Below are positions 1 through 9,000 of a stretch of 64,000 bases of DNA, piece after piece. The position numbers and the translations under genes were made by a program. The number at the start of each line of letters is the position of its first letter. The first letter of the stretch is position 1. The notes under the pieces were generated by a model. That model was given only the letters and a program-made list of their open reading frames with translations, did not search any database and was not told the DNA's origin. Source of the DNA: Streptosporangium pseudovulgare (GTDB taxonomy: Bacteria > Actinomycetota > Actinomycetes > Streptosporangiales > Streptosporangiaceae); NCBI RefSeq assembly GCF_014648055.1, contig NZ_BMQJ01000004.1, positions 62,001-126,000 on the forward strand, read 5' to 3'.

Positions 1-330
1 AAGGACCGCGTCGGTGACCTGGAGGAGCTGCTCGGCGCGGTGCGGGCGGTGGCCGGCGGCGGCTCGGTCATCGACCCCAAGGTCGTGGAGGCCCTGATGG
101 CCCGCCGCGCCGTACGGGGTCACCGGGGGGAGGAGCTGACCCCGCGCGAGCGCGACGTGCTGTGCGAGATGGCCCACGGCAGGTCCAACGGCGGCATCGC
201 CCGCGCGCTCCACCTGTCGGTCTCCGCCGTCGAGAAGAACGTCAACGCGATCTTCATGAAGCTGGGGCTGGAGAACAGCCCCGACACCCATCGGCGGGTC
301 GCGGCGGTCCTGGCCTATCTCGGCACGTAG
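1..330 (+). CDS. LuxR/NarL-type response regulator, C-terminal part
   Basis: The gene is cut by the left edge and the frame is open from base 1. The visible 109 residues end a response regulator. A linker (about residues 1-40) leads into a LuxR helix-turn-helix beginning ELTPRERDVL and continuing through ALHLSVSAVEKNVNAIFMKL, the usual recognition helix. The receiver domain would lie outside the window. The role is DNA binding downstream of a sensor kinase that is not visible. The gene converges on kbl. The family is certain and the target unknown. Confidence 0.9.
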   Translation, partial: KDRVGDLEELLGAVRAVAGGGSVIDPKVVEALMARRAVRGHRGEELTPRERDVLCEMAHGRSNGGIARALHLSVSAVEKNVNAIFMKLGLENSPDTHRRVAAVLAYLGT

Positions 331-469
331 CGCCGGCCGTTCCCCGGGCCGTTCCCCGGCCGGTCGCCCCTCGCCGTTCCGGAACGCCGGCCGCGGGCCC
401 GCTCCCTGGCCGGAACGCCGGCCGCGGGCCCGTTCCCTGGCCGGAGCGCGGGAACGGGCCGGGTGGGTG
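331..469. repeat. 31-bp direct repeat between convergent genes
   Basis: The gap between the convergent regulator and kbl holds two nearly identical 31-bp units (380-410 and 411-441) and a start of a third. They are rich in GGCCGCGGGCC-type self-complementary sequence, so they may fold in RNA and help end transcription from both sides. No ORF here is convincing. Confidence 0.6.
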
Positions 470-1642
470 TCAGCCGCGGGCGGCGACGAACGCCTCGACC
501 GCGCGGTCCACGTCCTCGGCCGAGTGGGACGCCGAGAGCTGGACCCTGATGCGGGCCTGGCCCTTCGGCACCACCGGGTAGGAGAAGCCGATCACGTAGA
601 TGCCCCGCTCCAGCAGCCGCTCGGCCATCGCCGCGGCCTCGGCGGCGTCGCCGATCATCACCGGGACGATGGGGTGGTCGCCGGGCAGGATGTCGAACCC
701 CGCCTCGGTCATCTTCGTGCGGAACCGCGTCGTGTTGGCGCGCAGCCGGTCCCGGGCGTCGCTGTCACCGCTGATCATGTCGAGGATGCGCAGCGAGGTG
801 GCGGTGATCACCGGGGCGAGGGAGTTGGAGAACAGGTAGGGGCGCGAGCGCTGGCGCAGCAGCGCGCAGATCTCCCGGCGGGCGGCGACGTAACCGCCGC
901 TGGCCCCGCCGAGCGCCTTGCCGAGGGTGCCGGTGATGATGTCCACCCGGTCCATCACGCCGTGCAGCTCGGGGGTGCCCCGGCCGCCGGGGCCGACGAA
1001 GCCGACCGCGTGGGAGTCGTCCACCATGACCATGGCGCCGTACTTCTCGGCCAGGTCGCAGATCTCCCGCAGCGGGGCGACGTAGCCGTCCATGGAGAAG
1101 ACGCCGTCGGTGACGACCAGCTTGCGCCGGGCGTCGGACGCCTCCTTCAGCCGGGCCTCCAGCTCGGCCATGTCGCGGTTGGCGTAGCGCAGGCGGCGGG
1201 CCTTGCACAGCCGGATGCCGTCGATGATGCTCGCGTGGTTGAGCGCGTCGGAGATCACCGCGTCACGGTCGTCGAGCAGCGTCTCGAACACGCCGCCGTT
1301 GGCGTCGAAGCACGAGCTGTACAGGACGGTGTCCTCCTGGCCGAGGAACTCCGACAGCCGCGCCTCCAGTTCCTTGTGGACCTCCTGGGTGCCGCAGATG
1401 AAGCGGACCGACGCCATGCCGAAGCCCCAGCGGTCGAGCGCCTCCTTGGCGGCGGCGACCACCTCGGGGTGGTCGGCCAGGCCCAGGTAGTTGTTGGCGC
1501 AGAAGTTCAGCACCTCGCCGCCCCCGGCGACGGCGATGCCGGAGCTCTGCGGGGTGGTGAGGACCCGCTCGGGCTTGAGCAGCCCGGCGGAGACGATCTC
1601 GTCGAGGGTCACGCGCAGGTCGTCGCGGACGTTGTCGAACAT
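470..1642 (-). CDS. kbl: Glycine C-acetyltransferase (2-amino-3-ketobutyrate CoA ligase)
   Basis: PLP enzyme that cleaves 2-amino-3-oxobutyrate with CoA to glycine and acetyl-CoA, the second step of threonine degradation in the cytosol. It has 390 residues, the normal family length. Alpha-oxoamine synthase signatures are visible: [10 protein letters not shown] near the N-terminus, [11 protein letters not shown], and the PLP-lysine region [17 protein letters not shown]. The start MFDN is chosen because its ATG shares one base with the tdh stop (TGATG), which indicates translational coupling. An upstream extension of this frame lies inside tdh and is rejected. Confidence 0.95.
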   Translation of the reverse strand: MFDNVRDDLRVTLDEIVSAGLLKPERVLTTPQSSGIAVAGGGEVLNFCANNYLGLADHPEVVAAAKEALDRWGFGMASVRFICGTQEVHKELEARLSEFLGQEDTVLYSSCFDANGGVFETLLDDRDAVISDALNHASIIDGIRLCKARRLRYANRDMAELEARLKEASDARRKLVVTDGVFSMDGYVAPLREICDLAEKYGAMVMVDDSHAVGFVGPGGRGTPELHGVMDRVDIITGTLGKALGGASGGYVAARREICALLRQRSRPYLFSNSLAPVITATSLRILDMISGDSDARDRLRANTTRFRTKMTEAGFDILPGDHPIVPVMIGDAAEAAAMAERLLERGIYVIGFSYPVVPKGQARIRVQLSASHSAEDVDRAVEAFVAARG

Positions 1643-2670
1643 CAGGCGGTCCAATCCAGGATGATCTTGCCGGTCTTGCCGCTCGCGGCGGTGTCGAAGG
1701 CCGCGTCGAAGTCGCGGTGGGAGAAGCGGTCGGTGATCACGGGGGAGAGGTCGAGGCCCTTCTCCAGCAGCACGGACATGGCGTACCACGTCTCGAACAT
1801 CTCCCGGCCGTAGACGCCCTTGAGAGTGATCATCGAGGTCACGATGGTCGCGAAGTCGACGGAGAACTCCTCGGCGGGCAGCCCGAGCATGGCGATCTTC
1901 CCGCCGTGCGTCATGTTGGCGATCATGTCGCGGAGCGCCTGCGGGTGGCCCGACATCTCCAGGCCCACGTCGAAGCCCTCGCGCATGCCGAGGCGCCGCA
2001 TGCCCTCGGCGATCGGGGTCTCGGCGACGTTCAGCGCGAGGGAGACGCCGAGCTTGCGGGCCAGTTCCAGCCGCTCGGGGCTGAGGTCGGTGATGACCAC
2101 GTTGCGGGCGCCCACGTGCGTCGCCACCGCCGCGGCCATCAGGCCGATCGGCCCGGCCCCGGTGATCAGGACGTCCTCGCCGACCATGGGGAACGTCAGG
2201 GCGGTGTGCACGGCGTTGCCGAACGGGTCGAAGATCGCTGCGACGTCCGGGTCGACCGGCGTGCGGTGCACCCAGACGTTGGACGCGGGAAGCGTCAGGT
2301 ACTCGGCGAACGCGCCGTCGCGGTTCACGCCCAGCCCGACGGTGTTGCGGCACAGGTGGCGCCGCCCGGCCATGCAGTTGCGGCACTTGCCGCAGACCAG
2401 GTGGCCCTCGCCGCTGACGAAGTCGCCGACCGCGACGTCCTCGACCCCGGGCGCCACCTCGACGACCTCGCCGCAGAACTCGTGCCCGACGACCAGCGGC
2501 GTGCGCAGCGTCTGCCGCGCCCAGGCGTCGAAGCTCCGGATGTGCAGGTCGGTGCCGCAGATGCCGGTGCGCAGCACCTTGATCAGCACCTCACCCGGCC
2601 TCACCTCGGGCACCGGTACGTCCATCAACCACAGACCGGGCTCGGCCTTTGCCTTGACCAGCGCTTTCAT
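1642..2670 (-). CDS. tdh: L-threonine 3-dehydrogenase
   Basis: Zinc-dependent medium-chain dehydrogenase that oxidises L-threonine to 2-amino-3-oxobutyrate with NAD+, feeding Kbl. It has 342 residues. Catalytic-zinc elements are visible (GICGTDLH with Cys near 38, and GHEF), as is the structural zinc cluster CGKCRNC followed by a fourth Cys. The nucleotide-binding [10 protein letters not shown] motif is near residue 170. A GA-rich ribosome site (GAGGGGGGA) precedes the ATG by about 8 bases. It is the first gene of the tdh-kbl operon. Confidence 0.95.
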   Translation of the reverse strand: MKALVKAKAEPGLWLMDVPVPEVRPGEVLIKVLRTGICGTDLHIRSFDAWARQTLRTPLVVGHEFCGEVVEVAPGVEDVAVGDFVSGEGHLVCGKCRNCMAGRRHLCRNTVGLGVNRDGAFAEYLTLPASNVWVHRTPVDPDVAAIFDPFGNAVHTALTFPMVGEDVLITGAGPIGLMAAAVATHVGARNVVITDLSPERLELARKLGVSLALNVAETPIAEGMRRLGMREGFDVGLEMSGHPQALRDMIANMTHGGKIAMLGLPAEEFSVDFATIVTSMITLKGVYGREMFETWYAMSVLLEKGLDLSPVITDRFSHRDFDAAFDTAASGKTGKIILDWTA

Positions 2671-2818
2671 ACGGATCCCCCCTCGGTTACGACCTTACGC
2701 ACTGTGCCCGGTCGGCTCCGGAGGTGTCCATCGCGCTTTTCTTAAACCCGCCCACAGCGCTGCTTCACGCTCGGAAAGACGGGGACCCCCTGCCCGGGAT
2801 CGGCCCGGTCATTCCCCC

Positions 2819-2879
2819 GCCGTACGGCACCGCCCGCCGTACGGCACCGCCCGCCGTACGGCACCGCCCGCCGTACGGC
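2819..2879. repeat. 17-bp tandem repeat (3.6 copies)
   Basis: Three perfect copies of a 17-bp unit beginning GCCGTACGGCAC (2819, 2836, 2853) plus a partial fourth at 2870. The last copy forms the left arm of the adjacent hairpin. It lies between the tdh promoter region and the stop of the SPFH gene. Confidence 0.85.
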
Positions 2880-2902
2880 GCTGCGGGCCGTACGGCGGGC
2901 GG
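2864..2902 (-). terminator. Strong hairpin downstream of nfeD-SPFH
   Basis: A perfect 16-bp inverted repeat (2864-2879 with 2887-2902) around a 7-base loop sits 28 bases past the stop of the SPFH gene. There is no T-run, as is usual in high-GC actinobacteria. It probably ends the nfeD-SPFH transcript and insulates tdh. Confidence 0.65.
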
Positions 2903-2929
2903 GAACCCGGAGGAGGAGCGGACGGGGGG

Positions 2930-4087
2930 TCAGGCGCCGGGACCGGCCGGGTCCCCGGTGCCGTTGGCGCCGGTCCCGCCCGTGCTCCCGTCGGCCCTGC
3001 CCGCGCCGTCGCGGCGGACGGCGGCGGCCGGGCGCTCCTCGTTCAGCCCGGCCAGCGGATCGGTGGCGGCCGGGGCGCCGGGACCGAGCTGGCGGGGGCC
3101 GATGTCCGCCTCGGACGCCTCCGCGACCGCCTCGGCCGCGGCCCGCTGCGCCGCGGCCATCTCCCGCTCGGCGGCCTCGTTGACGGCCGGAGCCTGCCGG
3201 GTGGCGGACGACTGCGGCAGCGCCTCCGTGAACGCCTTCGACACGCCCTGCAGGGCGGAGGTCACCTCGCTGGGGATCACCCAGAACGTGTTGCTATCGC
3301 CCTTGGCCAGCTCGGGAAGCACCTGGAGGTACTGGTAGGCCAGCAGCTTGGGATCGGGGTCGTTGCGGTGGACCGCCTGGAAGACCTCGTCGATGGCCTG
3401 CGACTGGCCCTGGGCTTTGAGGATCGCGGCGCTGCGCTCACCCTCGGCGCGCAGGATCGCGCTCTGCTTGTCACCTTCGGCGGTGAGGATCTGCGACTGC
3501 CGCTGGCCTTCGGCGGTGAGGATCGCGGCGCGCTTGTCCCGCTCGGCGCGCATCTGCTTCTCCATCGCGTCCTTGATGGTCTTGGGCGGGTCGATCGCCT
3601 TGATCTCGACCCGGTTGACCCGGATGCCCCACTTGCCGGTGGCCTCGTCCAGCACGCCGCGGAGCTGGCTGTTGATCGTGTCGCGGGAGGTCAGCGTCAT
3701 CTCCAGGTCCATGGAGCCGATGACGTTGCGCAGGGTCGTCACGGTGAGCTGTTCGATCGCCTGGATGTAGTTGGCGATCTCGTAGGCGGCGGCCCGCGGG
3801 TCTGTCACTTGGAAGTACAGAACCGTGTCAATTTCGACAACCAGGTTGTCCTCGGTGATCACGGGCTGCGGGCGGAAGGAGACCACCTGCTCGCGCAGGT
3901 CGATCATCGGGTAGACCCGGTCGATGTACGGGATCACGAAGTTCAGACCCGGCTTGAGCGTGGTGTGGTAGCGGCCGAGCCGTTCCACGTTGCGGGCCCT
4001 GGCCTGCGGGACGATGCGCACCGAGCGGGCCACGGTGAACACCACGAACAGGACGATGAGGAGGCCGACGAGCAGCAATGGGTCCAT
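2930..4087 (-). CDS. SPFH/band 7 (stomatin-prohibitin, QmcA-like) membrane protein
   Basis: 385-residue membrane-anchored scaffold. One N-terminal transmembrane helix (about residues 3-20) is followed by an SPFH domain containing RVYPMIDLREQV and RNVIGSMDLEMTL. A long charged coiled coil carries repeats of ILTAEG/ILRAEGE type, and the tail is low complexity and Ala/Pro-rich. Family members form oligomeric rings or membrane microdomains and usually work with an NfeD partner, here the gene 36 bases upstream. ATG 4087 is preferred over GTG 4093, two codons earlier, by distance from the GGA ribosome site. The exact cellular role is unknown. Confidence 0.9.
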   Translation of the reverse strand: MDPLLLVGLLIVLFVVFTVARSVRIVPQARARNVERLGRYHTTLKPGLNFVIPYIDRVYPMIDLREQVVSFRPQPVITEDNLVVEIDTVLYFQVTDPRAAAYEIANYIQAIEQLTVTTLRNVIGSMDLEMTLTSRDTINSQLRGVLDEATGKWGIRVNRVEIKAIDPPKTIKDAMEKQMRAERDKRAAILTAEGQRQSQILTAEGDKQSAILRAEGERSAAILKAQGQSQAIDEVFQAVHRNDPDPKLLAYQYLQVLPELAKGDSNTFWVIPSEVTSALQGVSKAFTEALPQSSATRQAPAVNEAAEREMAAAQRAAAEAVAEASEADIGPRQLGPGAPAATDPLAGLNEERPAAAVRRDGAGRADGSTGGTGANGTGDPAGPGA

Positions 4088-4123
4088 GGTCACATCCGGG
4101 AAGTCTGTGAGTCGGTCAGAGGA

Positions 4124-4558
4124 TCACTCTCGGGGATAGACGAGCGCGGTCGCGCCCTCGATTTCGATGACGTCCACGACCGCCCCCGGCGGGATCACCA
4201 GTGTCTCGTCATAGGCCCTGGCCGACCACTCCTCCCCGCCGATCCGTACCCGGCCGTCCCGGCCGGTCACCTCGCGCAGGACGTAGGCGGTCTTGCCCAC
4301 GAGGGCCTGGACCCCGAACCGCTGGCTCTGGGGAAGCTGCCGGAGATGGCGCCTGGCGATCGGGCGGACCCCCAGCAGCCCCGCGGCGGACGCTGCCGCG
4401 AAGACCAGGAGCTGGAGTGGCACCGGAAGGCCGAGCCCCGCGGCGGCGGCGGTGACGAGGGCGGCGGCGCCGAGCAGGCCCAGGACGGTGGTCAGGGTGA
4501 AGATCTCGGCGATGCCCAGCACCGCCGCGAGAATCAACCAGATGGTCCACTCGTCCAT
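4124..4558 (-). CDS. NfeD-like membrane protein
   Basis: 144 residues. The N-terminal half is membrane-spanning, with helices near residues 5-25 and 30-65. The C-terminal half is an OB-fold-like beta domain (about 80-142) with the family pattern VGKTAYVLREVTGRDGRVRIGGEEW. Such short NfeD proteins associate with SPFH proteins encoded next to them, as here. A GGAGGG ribosome site lies 8 bases before the ATG. It is the first gene of a two-gene operon. Confidence 0.88.
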   Translation of the reverse strand: MDEWTIWLILAAVLGIAEIFTLTTVLGLLGAAALVTAAAAGLGLPVPLQLLVFAAASAAGLLGVRPIARRHLRQLPQSQRFGVQALVGKTAYVLREVTGRDGRVRIGGEEWSARAYDETLVIPPGAVVDVIEIEGATALVYPRE

Positions 4559-4656
4559 ACGCCGGCCCTCCTGCTTGTTACAACGAGTGAGATGCCCGAG
4601 AGGTTCCTTCTCCTACGGTATGACGGGACCGGCGAGCCGTCAGGAGTCCCCGCACC

Positions 4657-4734
4657 GGGCGCGGCCGAACCGCGCGGGCCGCGCCCCGCGCGATCCTCGC
4701 GTACGGGCGCGGCCGAACCACGCGGGCCGCGCCC
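4657..4734. repeat. 30-bp direct repeat, two copies 48 bp apart
   Basis: Two 30-bp GC-only segments (4657-4686 and 4705-4734) differ at a single base. They lie in the 260-bp gap upstream of nfeD and downstream of fahA. No gene is supported here. Confidence 0.7.
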
Positions 4735-4744
4735 GCGGGACGCG

Positions 4745-4814
4745 GCCGGATCCCGCGGGGCGCGGACCGCGGGATCCGGCCTCCCTCCTCGCGCGGACCG
4801 GGGTCCGCGCGAGG
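4745..4814 (-). terminator. Double hairpin after fahA
   Basis: Two perfect hairpins lie just past the fahA stop. One has 14-bp arms (4745-4758 and 4767-4780, 8-base loop) and one has 12-bp arms (4787-4798 and 4803-4814, 4-base loop). The nearer ends only 4 bases from the stop codon. They are likely tandem factor-independent terminators of the homogentisate operon. Confidence 0.7.
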
Positions 4815-4818
4815 CGGC

Positions 4819-5952
4819 TCACCGGGCCGGCCGGATCGTGCCCGACACCTCTCCGAGAGAGATCACCTCGCCGCCCGGCCCGGGGGCGGTCGCGGAGATG
4901 GTGACCGTGTCCCCGTCCTCCAGGAACGAACGGACCGAGCCGTCGGCCAGCTTGATCGGCTCGGTGCCGTTCCAGGTCAGTTCGATGAGCGACCCCCGCT
5001 GGTCCGGCTCCGCGCCGGAGACCGTGCCGCTGGCGTACAGGTCGCCGGTGCGCAGGCTCGCGCCGTTCACGGTCATGTGGGCGAGCATCTGGTCGGGCGT
5101 CCAGTACATCTCCCGGTACGGCGGACGGGAGACGACCTCGCCGTTCAGCCGGACCTCCAGCGTCAGGTCCAGTCCCCAGGGCCGCTCGCGGCGCAGGTAG
5201 CCGAGCGGCTCGGGGTCCTGCTCCCGCCCGGCGACCCGGGCCTCCGACAGCGCCTCCAGCGGGGTGATCCACGGCGAGACCGAGGTGGCGAAGGACTTGC
5301 CGAGGAACGGGCCCAGCGGGACGTACTCCCACGCCTGGATGTCGCGGGCGCTCCAGTCGTTGACCAGCGTCACGCCGAACACGTGGTCCTCGAAGCGCCC
5401 CGCCCGCTCGCCCAGGCCGGTCGGCGTGCCGACGACGAAGCCGAGCTCCGCCTCGATGTCCAGCCGTACCGAGGGGCCGAACGTCCCGGCGCCGCGCTGG
5501 CCGGAGGGCCGCGTGATCGGGGTGCCGGACGGCACGACGGTCCCGGCCCGGCCGTGGTAGCCGACCGGCAGGTGCCGCCAGTTCGGCTTCAGCGGCTCGT
5601 CGTCCGGGCGGAAGATCCGGCCGAGGTTGGAGGCGTGCTCCAGCGAGCAGTAGAAGTCGACGTAGTCGGCCACCTCGAACGGCAGGTGCATCCGCACCTC
5701 CGCGAGCGGGACGAGGTACGCGGTGACCGCCGGGTCGTCGCTCAGCCTGTTCTGGATCAGCGTCCGGGTCTCGCGCCAGGCGGTGACGCCGCGGGCCATG
5801 AACGCGTTGAGCGATCCGGTGGCGAACACCTCGTCGTGCAGGGCCGCGGCGAGGTCCAGCACGTGGTCGCCGTACCGCACGCCGACGCGCGGGGTCTCGC
5901 CCTCCCTCCGGGTGAAGACCCCGTAGGGCAGGTTGGAAAGGCCCCAGGACAT
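4819..5952 (-). CDS. fahA: Fumarylacetoacetase
   Basis: Hydrolyses fumarylacetoacetate to fumarate and acetoacetate, the last step of tyrosine/homogentisate breakdown. It has 377 residues, somewhat shorter than the human enzyme. It has an N-terminal SH3-like part and the FAH fold, with metal/active-site segments DFYCSLEHASNLGRIFR, the acidic pair in DIEAELGF, and LVNDWSARDIQAWEY. The start MSWGLSNL is set by an AGGAGGAAG ribosome site; a longer frame upstream lies in the previous gene. It is third gene of the hmgA operon, 22 bases after its neighbour. Confidence 0.95.
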   Translation of the reverse strand: MSWGLSNLPYGVFTRREGETPRVGVRYGDHVLDLAAALHDEVFATGSLNAFMARGVTAWRETRTLIQNRLSDDPAVTAYLVPLAEVRMHLPFEVADYVDFYCSLEHASNLGRIFRPDDEPLKPNWRHLPVGYHGRAGTVVPSGTPITRPSGQRGAGTFGPSVRLDIEAELGFVVGTPTGLGERAGRFEDHVFGVTLVNDWSARDIQAWEYVPLGPFLGKSFATSVSPWITPLEALSEARVAGREQDPEPLGYLRRERPWGLDLTLEVRLNGEVVSRPPYREMYWTPDQMLAHMTVNGASLRTGDLYASGTVSGAEPDQRGSLIELTWNGTEPIKLADGSVRSFLEDGDTVTISATAPGPGGEVISLGEVSGTIRPAR

Positions 5953-5974
5953 TACGCTTCCTCCTCTTTCTTCG

Positions 5975-6988
5975 TCATCGGGCCGGCGGCTCTTCCTTCG
6001 TCGCCGGGTCGGTGGCCGTACCGGCCGTCGCGGGTCCGGTGGCCGCGCCGGTCCCGTACCCCGTCGCGGCCGGCGGCGCACCGATGAGCCCCAGGGCGGT
6101 CAGGTCGTCGATCGGCGTGCTCGTGCTGCACGAGCCGTAGGAGACCAGCAGCCGCCGGGCGCGTTCGGCGGTGTCGTCCGGTACGGCCTGCGCGAGCCGT
6201 ACCAGCTCGCCCACGTCGGTGGTGGTCAGCACCGGGACCGGGTCGCGGCCCTCCACCGCCGCGCAGACCCCGAGGACCAGGTTGAGGAAGCCGTGCCGGT
6301 CGGTGCCCAGCCCCGGATGGAAGTGGCGGACCGCGTTGTGCAGGCCCGCCGTCGCCTTGAACGGGATGCCGCGCTCGGCGCAGTGGGTGATGAAGGCGCC
6401 CAGCTCCCGCGGGGTGGGGAAGGCCGCCGCCGTCAGGCCGCCGCACCTGATCTTCAGCCCGCCCCCGGGCGGCGGGTCGATCGGCAGCTGCGCCGCGGTG
6501 ACCTCGACGAACTGCCGTGCCGGGATGTCCAGGGCGACCGCCCGGCCGCCCGGCACCTCGACCAGTTCGACGGTGAGGCCGTCGAGCGGCGGGACCTCGG
6601 GGGTGTCGAGGATCAGCCCGAGCCGGATCGGCTCCGCCACCCGCCCGGCCGGGCCCGCCCCGTCGGCCTCGTCCGCCCGTTCGGTTCGGCCCGTACGGCC
6701 GGCTTCGTCCGCCCGTTCGGTTCGGCCCGTACGGCCGGCTTCGTCCGTCCGTTCGGTTCGGCCCGCCCGGTCGGCTTCGTCCGCCAGGGGACCCGCGCCG
6801 GGGAATCCCGCCTCCTCCAGGTGGGCGCGCAGCTCGGCGAGGCGGCTCGCCGGGCACAGGAACCGGTGGGTGAGCACCGGGCTGCCCGTGTCCAGGTCGT
6901 CGCGGTGCCGCCGGAGCGCGTCGGCCATCGGCAGCGCCGTGGGCGGGAACAGCCCCGCGTCGTCGACGAGGGCCTCGAAGAGGCTCAT
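5975..6988 (-). CDS. Conserved unknown protein of the homogentisate operon
   Basis: 337 residues with no family I can name. The start MSLF gives a 4-base ATGA overlap with the hmgA stop, which is strong evidence for coupling, and is preferred over a start five codons upstream. Readable landmarks are SLFEALVDDAGLFPPTALPM at the N-terminus and HRFLCPASR near 45, then a helix-rich or barrel-like middle (GLKIRCGG, AERGIPFKATAGLHNAVRH) and a Thr/Ala/Gly-rich tail. Residues about 75-115 are an inserted charged tandem repeat (unit DEAGRTGRTERA). The operon position suggests an accessory role in tyrosine catabolism, by context only. Confidence 0.8.
   Translation of the reverse strand: MSLFEALVDDAGLFPPTALPMADALRRHRDDLDTGSPVLTHRFLCPASRLAELRAHLEEAGFPGAGPLADEADRAGRTERTDEAGRTGRTERADEAGRTGRTERADEADGAGPAGRVAEPIRLGLILDTPEVPPLDGLTVELVEVPGGRAVALDIPARQFVEVTAAQLPIDPPPGGGLKIRCGGLTAAAFPTPRELGAFITHCAERGIPFKATAGLHNAVRHFHPGLGTDRHGFLNLVLGVCAAVEGRDPVPVLTTTDVGELVRLAQAVPDDTAERARRLLVSYGSCSTSTPIDDLTALGLIGAPPAATGYGTGAATGPATAGTATDPATKEEPPAR
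6669..6776. repeat. 36-bp in-frame tandem repeat inside the unknown hmg-operon gene
   Basis: Three 36-bp units (6669-6704, 6705-6740, 6741-6776), the first two identical. They encode a 12-residue Arg/Glu/Thr/Gly-rich unit in the minus-strand gene. The length is a multiple of three, so expansion keeps the frame. It is probably a disordered linker that varies in copy number. Confidence 0.9.
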
Positions 6989-8154
6989 CGCGCCCAGGTC
7001 CACGCGTAGGCGGGGTCCTCGACCGACAGGGCGGCCGGTCCCAGGTCGAGCGGGCGGAAGGTGTCGACCATCACGGCCAGCTCACTGGTGCGCGAGTGGC
7101 CCTGCCGTACGGCCTCGATGACGGCCTCGACGGCGCCCGGCTGCGGGCCGTGGGTGAACCCGGCCGGGTGCAGCGAGATGGAGCCGACGTCGATGCCCGA
7201 GCCGCGGCGCGCGGTGTAGTCGCCGCCCGCGTAGAACATCAGCTCGTCGGAGTCGACGTTGTGGTGGTTGTAGGGGATCGGGATGGCCTCGGGGTGGAAG
7301 TCCAGCGGCCGGGGGCAGAACGAGCAGATCACGAAGTTCGGGCCCTCGAACGTCTGGTGCACCGGCGGCGGGGCGTGGGTGAGCTTCACGATGGGCTCGA
7401 AGTCGTTGATGTTGAACGCGAACGGGTACAGGCAGCCGTCCCAGCCGACCACGTCGAACGGGTGGTTGCGGTAGACCAGCCGGGTCAGCCCGCCGCGGGT
7501 GCGGACCAGCACCGGCACCTCCTCGCCCTCGACGATCAGCGGTTCCTGCGGGCCGCGCAGGTCGCGCTCGCAGTAGGGGGCGTGCTCCAGGAACTGCCCG
7601 TGCTTCGACAGGTAGCGCTTGGGCGGGCGGATGTGCCCGGAGGCCTCGATGGTGAAGGCCGTGACCCGGCCCTCGGGGACCCAGCGGTGGATGGTCCCGG
7701 TCGGGATGACGACGTAGTCGCCCTCGCCGGCCTCGATCACGCCGTAGGTCGACTCGAACCGGACCCGGCCGCTCGCGATGTAGACGCACTCGTCACCCAT
7801 GGAGTTGCGGTACAGCTCGCTGGGCGTCTCGGTCGCGACGTACGACATGCGGACGTCGGCGTTGCCCGCCAGCAGCCCGCGCCCGGTCACCAGATCTCCG
7901 TTCACCGGGAGGTCCTGGGTGCGGAAGTGCCGGGGCGACAGCGGCAGGTTGGGCGTCAGCGCCGTCGCCGCCGTGGGCTCGACCGCCTCGGACTTGAGGA
8001 TCGCCGTGGGCAGGTGGCGGTGGTAGAGCAGGGACGAGTCGCTGGAGAAGCCCTCCTCGCCCATCAGCTCCTCGGCGTACAGCCCGCCGTCGGGCCGCCG
8101 GAACTGCACGTGTCGCTTGCGGGGGACCTCTCCCACCATGCGGTAGTACGGCAT
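6985..8154 (-). CDS. hmgA: Homogentisate 1,2-dioxygenase
   Basis: Non-haem iron cupin dioxygenase that opens the ring of homogentisate to maleylacetoacetate. 389 residues from MPYYRMVGE; ten upstream in-frame codons lack support. Cupin and iron-ligand segments are visible: GDYVVIPTGTIHRW, PYNHHNVDSDELMFYAGG with the Glu ligand, and HPAGFTHGPQPGA with the last His ligand. It is the first gene of a three-gene operon with fahA. No maleylacetoacetate isomerase or 4-hydroxyphenylpyruvate dioxygenase gene is in the window. A 17-bp palindrome at 8189-8205 lies in its promoter region. Confidence 0.95.
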   Translation of the reverse strand: MPYYRMVGEVPRKRHVQFRRPDGGLYAEELMGEEGFSSDSSLLYHRHLPTAILKSEAVEPTAATALTPNLPLSPRHFRTQDLPVNGDLVTGRGLLAGNADVRMSYVATETPSELYRNSMGDECVYIASGRVRFESTYGVIEAGEGDYVVIPTGTIHRWVPEGRVTAFTIEASGHIRPPKRYLSKHGQFLEHAPYCERDLRGPQEPLIVEGEEVPVLVRTRGGLTRLVYRNHPFDVVGWDGCLYPFAFNINDFEPIVKLTHAPPPVHQTFEGPNFVICSFCPRPLDFHPEAIPIPYNHHNVDSDELMFYAGGDYTARRGSGIDVGSISLHPAGFTHGPQPGAVEAVIEAVRQGHSRTSELAVMVDTFRPLDLGPAALSVEDPAYAWTWAR

Positions 8155-8188
8155 GCGCCTCTCCGAGCCTGCAGAGGGTGACACAGAA

Positions 8189-8205
8189 TGTCCGCTTATC
8201 GGACA
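8189..8205. promoter_or_regulatory. Probable repressor operator of the hmgA operon
   Basis: The perfect inverted repeat TGTCCG-N5-CGGACA lies 35 bases upstream of the hmgA start, in an otherwise less GC-rich patch. Its place and symmetry are those of a dimeric regulator site. Homogentisate genes in other bacteria are controlled by IclR-family repressors (HmgR of Pseudomonas putida), and an IclR gene lies 3.8 kb away. Confidence 0.6.
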
Positions 8206-8288
8206 CTACTGTCCTTTATACGTACAACCTTCCGCCACCGGTCCGGGCCCTGTCAAACATGCCCGGCCGCGCCCCGCCTCCGGCGTGG

Positions 8289-8915
8289 TCAGCCGGGCTC
8301 GCCGGGCGCCCGCCGTACGGCCTGCGCCGTCAGCGCCCCGGCCAGCTCGGCGGCGGACGCCTCGGTGAGGGGGGCGTGACCGACGAGGATCCGGTACCAG
8401 AGCACGCCGAACGCCTGGTCCACCAGCAGGTCCGGGTCGGTGCCCGGGGCGGTCTCGCCGCGTTCGGCGGCCCGCTCGAACAGGCCCCGCAGCGCGCTCC
8501 GCCGCCGGGCGAGGAAGCTCCGCGTCGCCTCTCCCATCTGGGGGTCGAGCTGCGCCTCCACCATCACCTTGCGCAGCAGCCGGGCCATCGTCGCCTGTCC
8601 GGCGAGGCGGAACGTCGCGCGCAGGAACGCCTCCAGGTCTCCGGCGAGCGTCCCGGTGTCGGACGGCGGGATGTCCAGGTCGGCGCGCTCGGTCATCGCC
8701 TCCAGTAGGACGGCCCCCTTGGAGGGCCACCAGCGGTAGATGGTCTGCTTTCCCACCCCCGCCGCCGCCGCGATCGTGTCGATCGTCACCGGCGCGTCGT
8801 CGTCCCGCCCGATCAGATCCACGACGACGTCGAGGATCGCCCGCCGTGCCGCCTCGTTGCGCCGCCGCCCGGTGTGTGGGCGGCGGGCGGCCTGATCACC
8901 GCTGCCGGTCTGCAT
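8289..8915 (-). CDS. TetR/AcrR-family regulator
   Basis: 208 residues. The DNA-binding domain (about residues 20-70) is typical: AARRAILDVVVDLIG, then TIDTIAAAAGVGKQTIYRWW as the helix-turn-helix. A helical ligand-binding domain follows. It is divergent from the SDR gene at 9001, and two operator-like repeats fill the gap, so it probably represses itself and that SDR. The ligand is unknown. Confidence 0.92.
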   Translation of the reverse strand: MQTGSGDQAARRPHTGRRRNEAARRAILDVVVDLIGRDDDAPVTIDTIAAAAGVGKQTIYRWWPSKGAVLLEAMTERADLDIPPSDTGTLAGDLEAFLRATFRLAGQATMARLLRKVMVEAQLDPQMGEATRSFLARRRSALRGLFERAAERGETAPGTDPDLLVDQAFGVLWYRILVGHAPLTEASAAELAGALTAQAVRRAPGEPG

Positions 8916-8928
8916 GTCCCGATCCTAC

Positions 8929-8982
8929 TTGACGAGACTCTTAGTCTCGGCAATGATTTGTCGAGACTCTTGGTATCGACAA
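8929..8982. promoter_or_regulatory. Two tandem operators between TetR and SDR genes
   Basis: Two 25-bp copies (8929-8953 and 8958-8982) share the pattern TTGnCGAGACTCTTnGT followed by nTCGnCAA. Each has dyad symmetry and they lie 29 bp apart. They occupy the space between the divergent starts (8915 and 9001), so one bound regulator could block both promoters. Confidence 0.7.
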
Positions 8983-9000
8983 ATCGAAGGGAGCGACCCA

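Noticed and set aside
1820-5200. 1126-residue plus-strand frame
   Set aside because: It is antisense to tdh, the SPFH gene, nfeD and fahA, all with recognised families.
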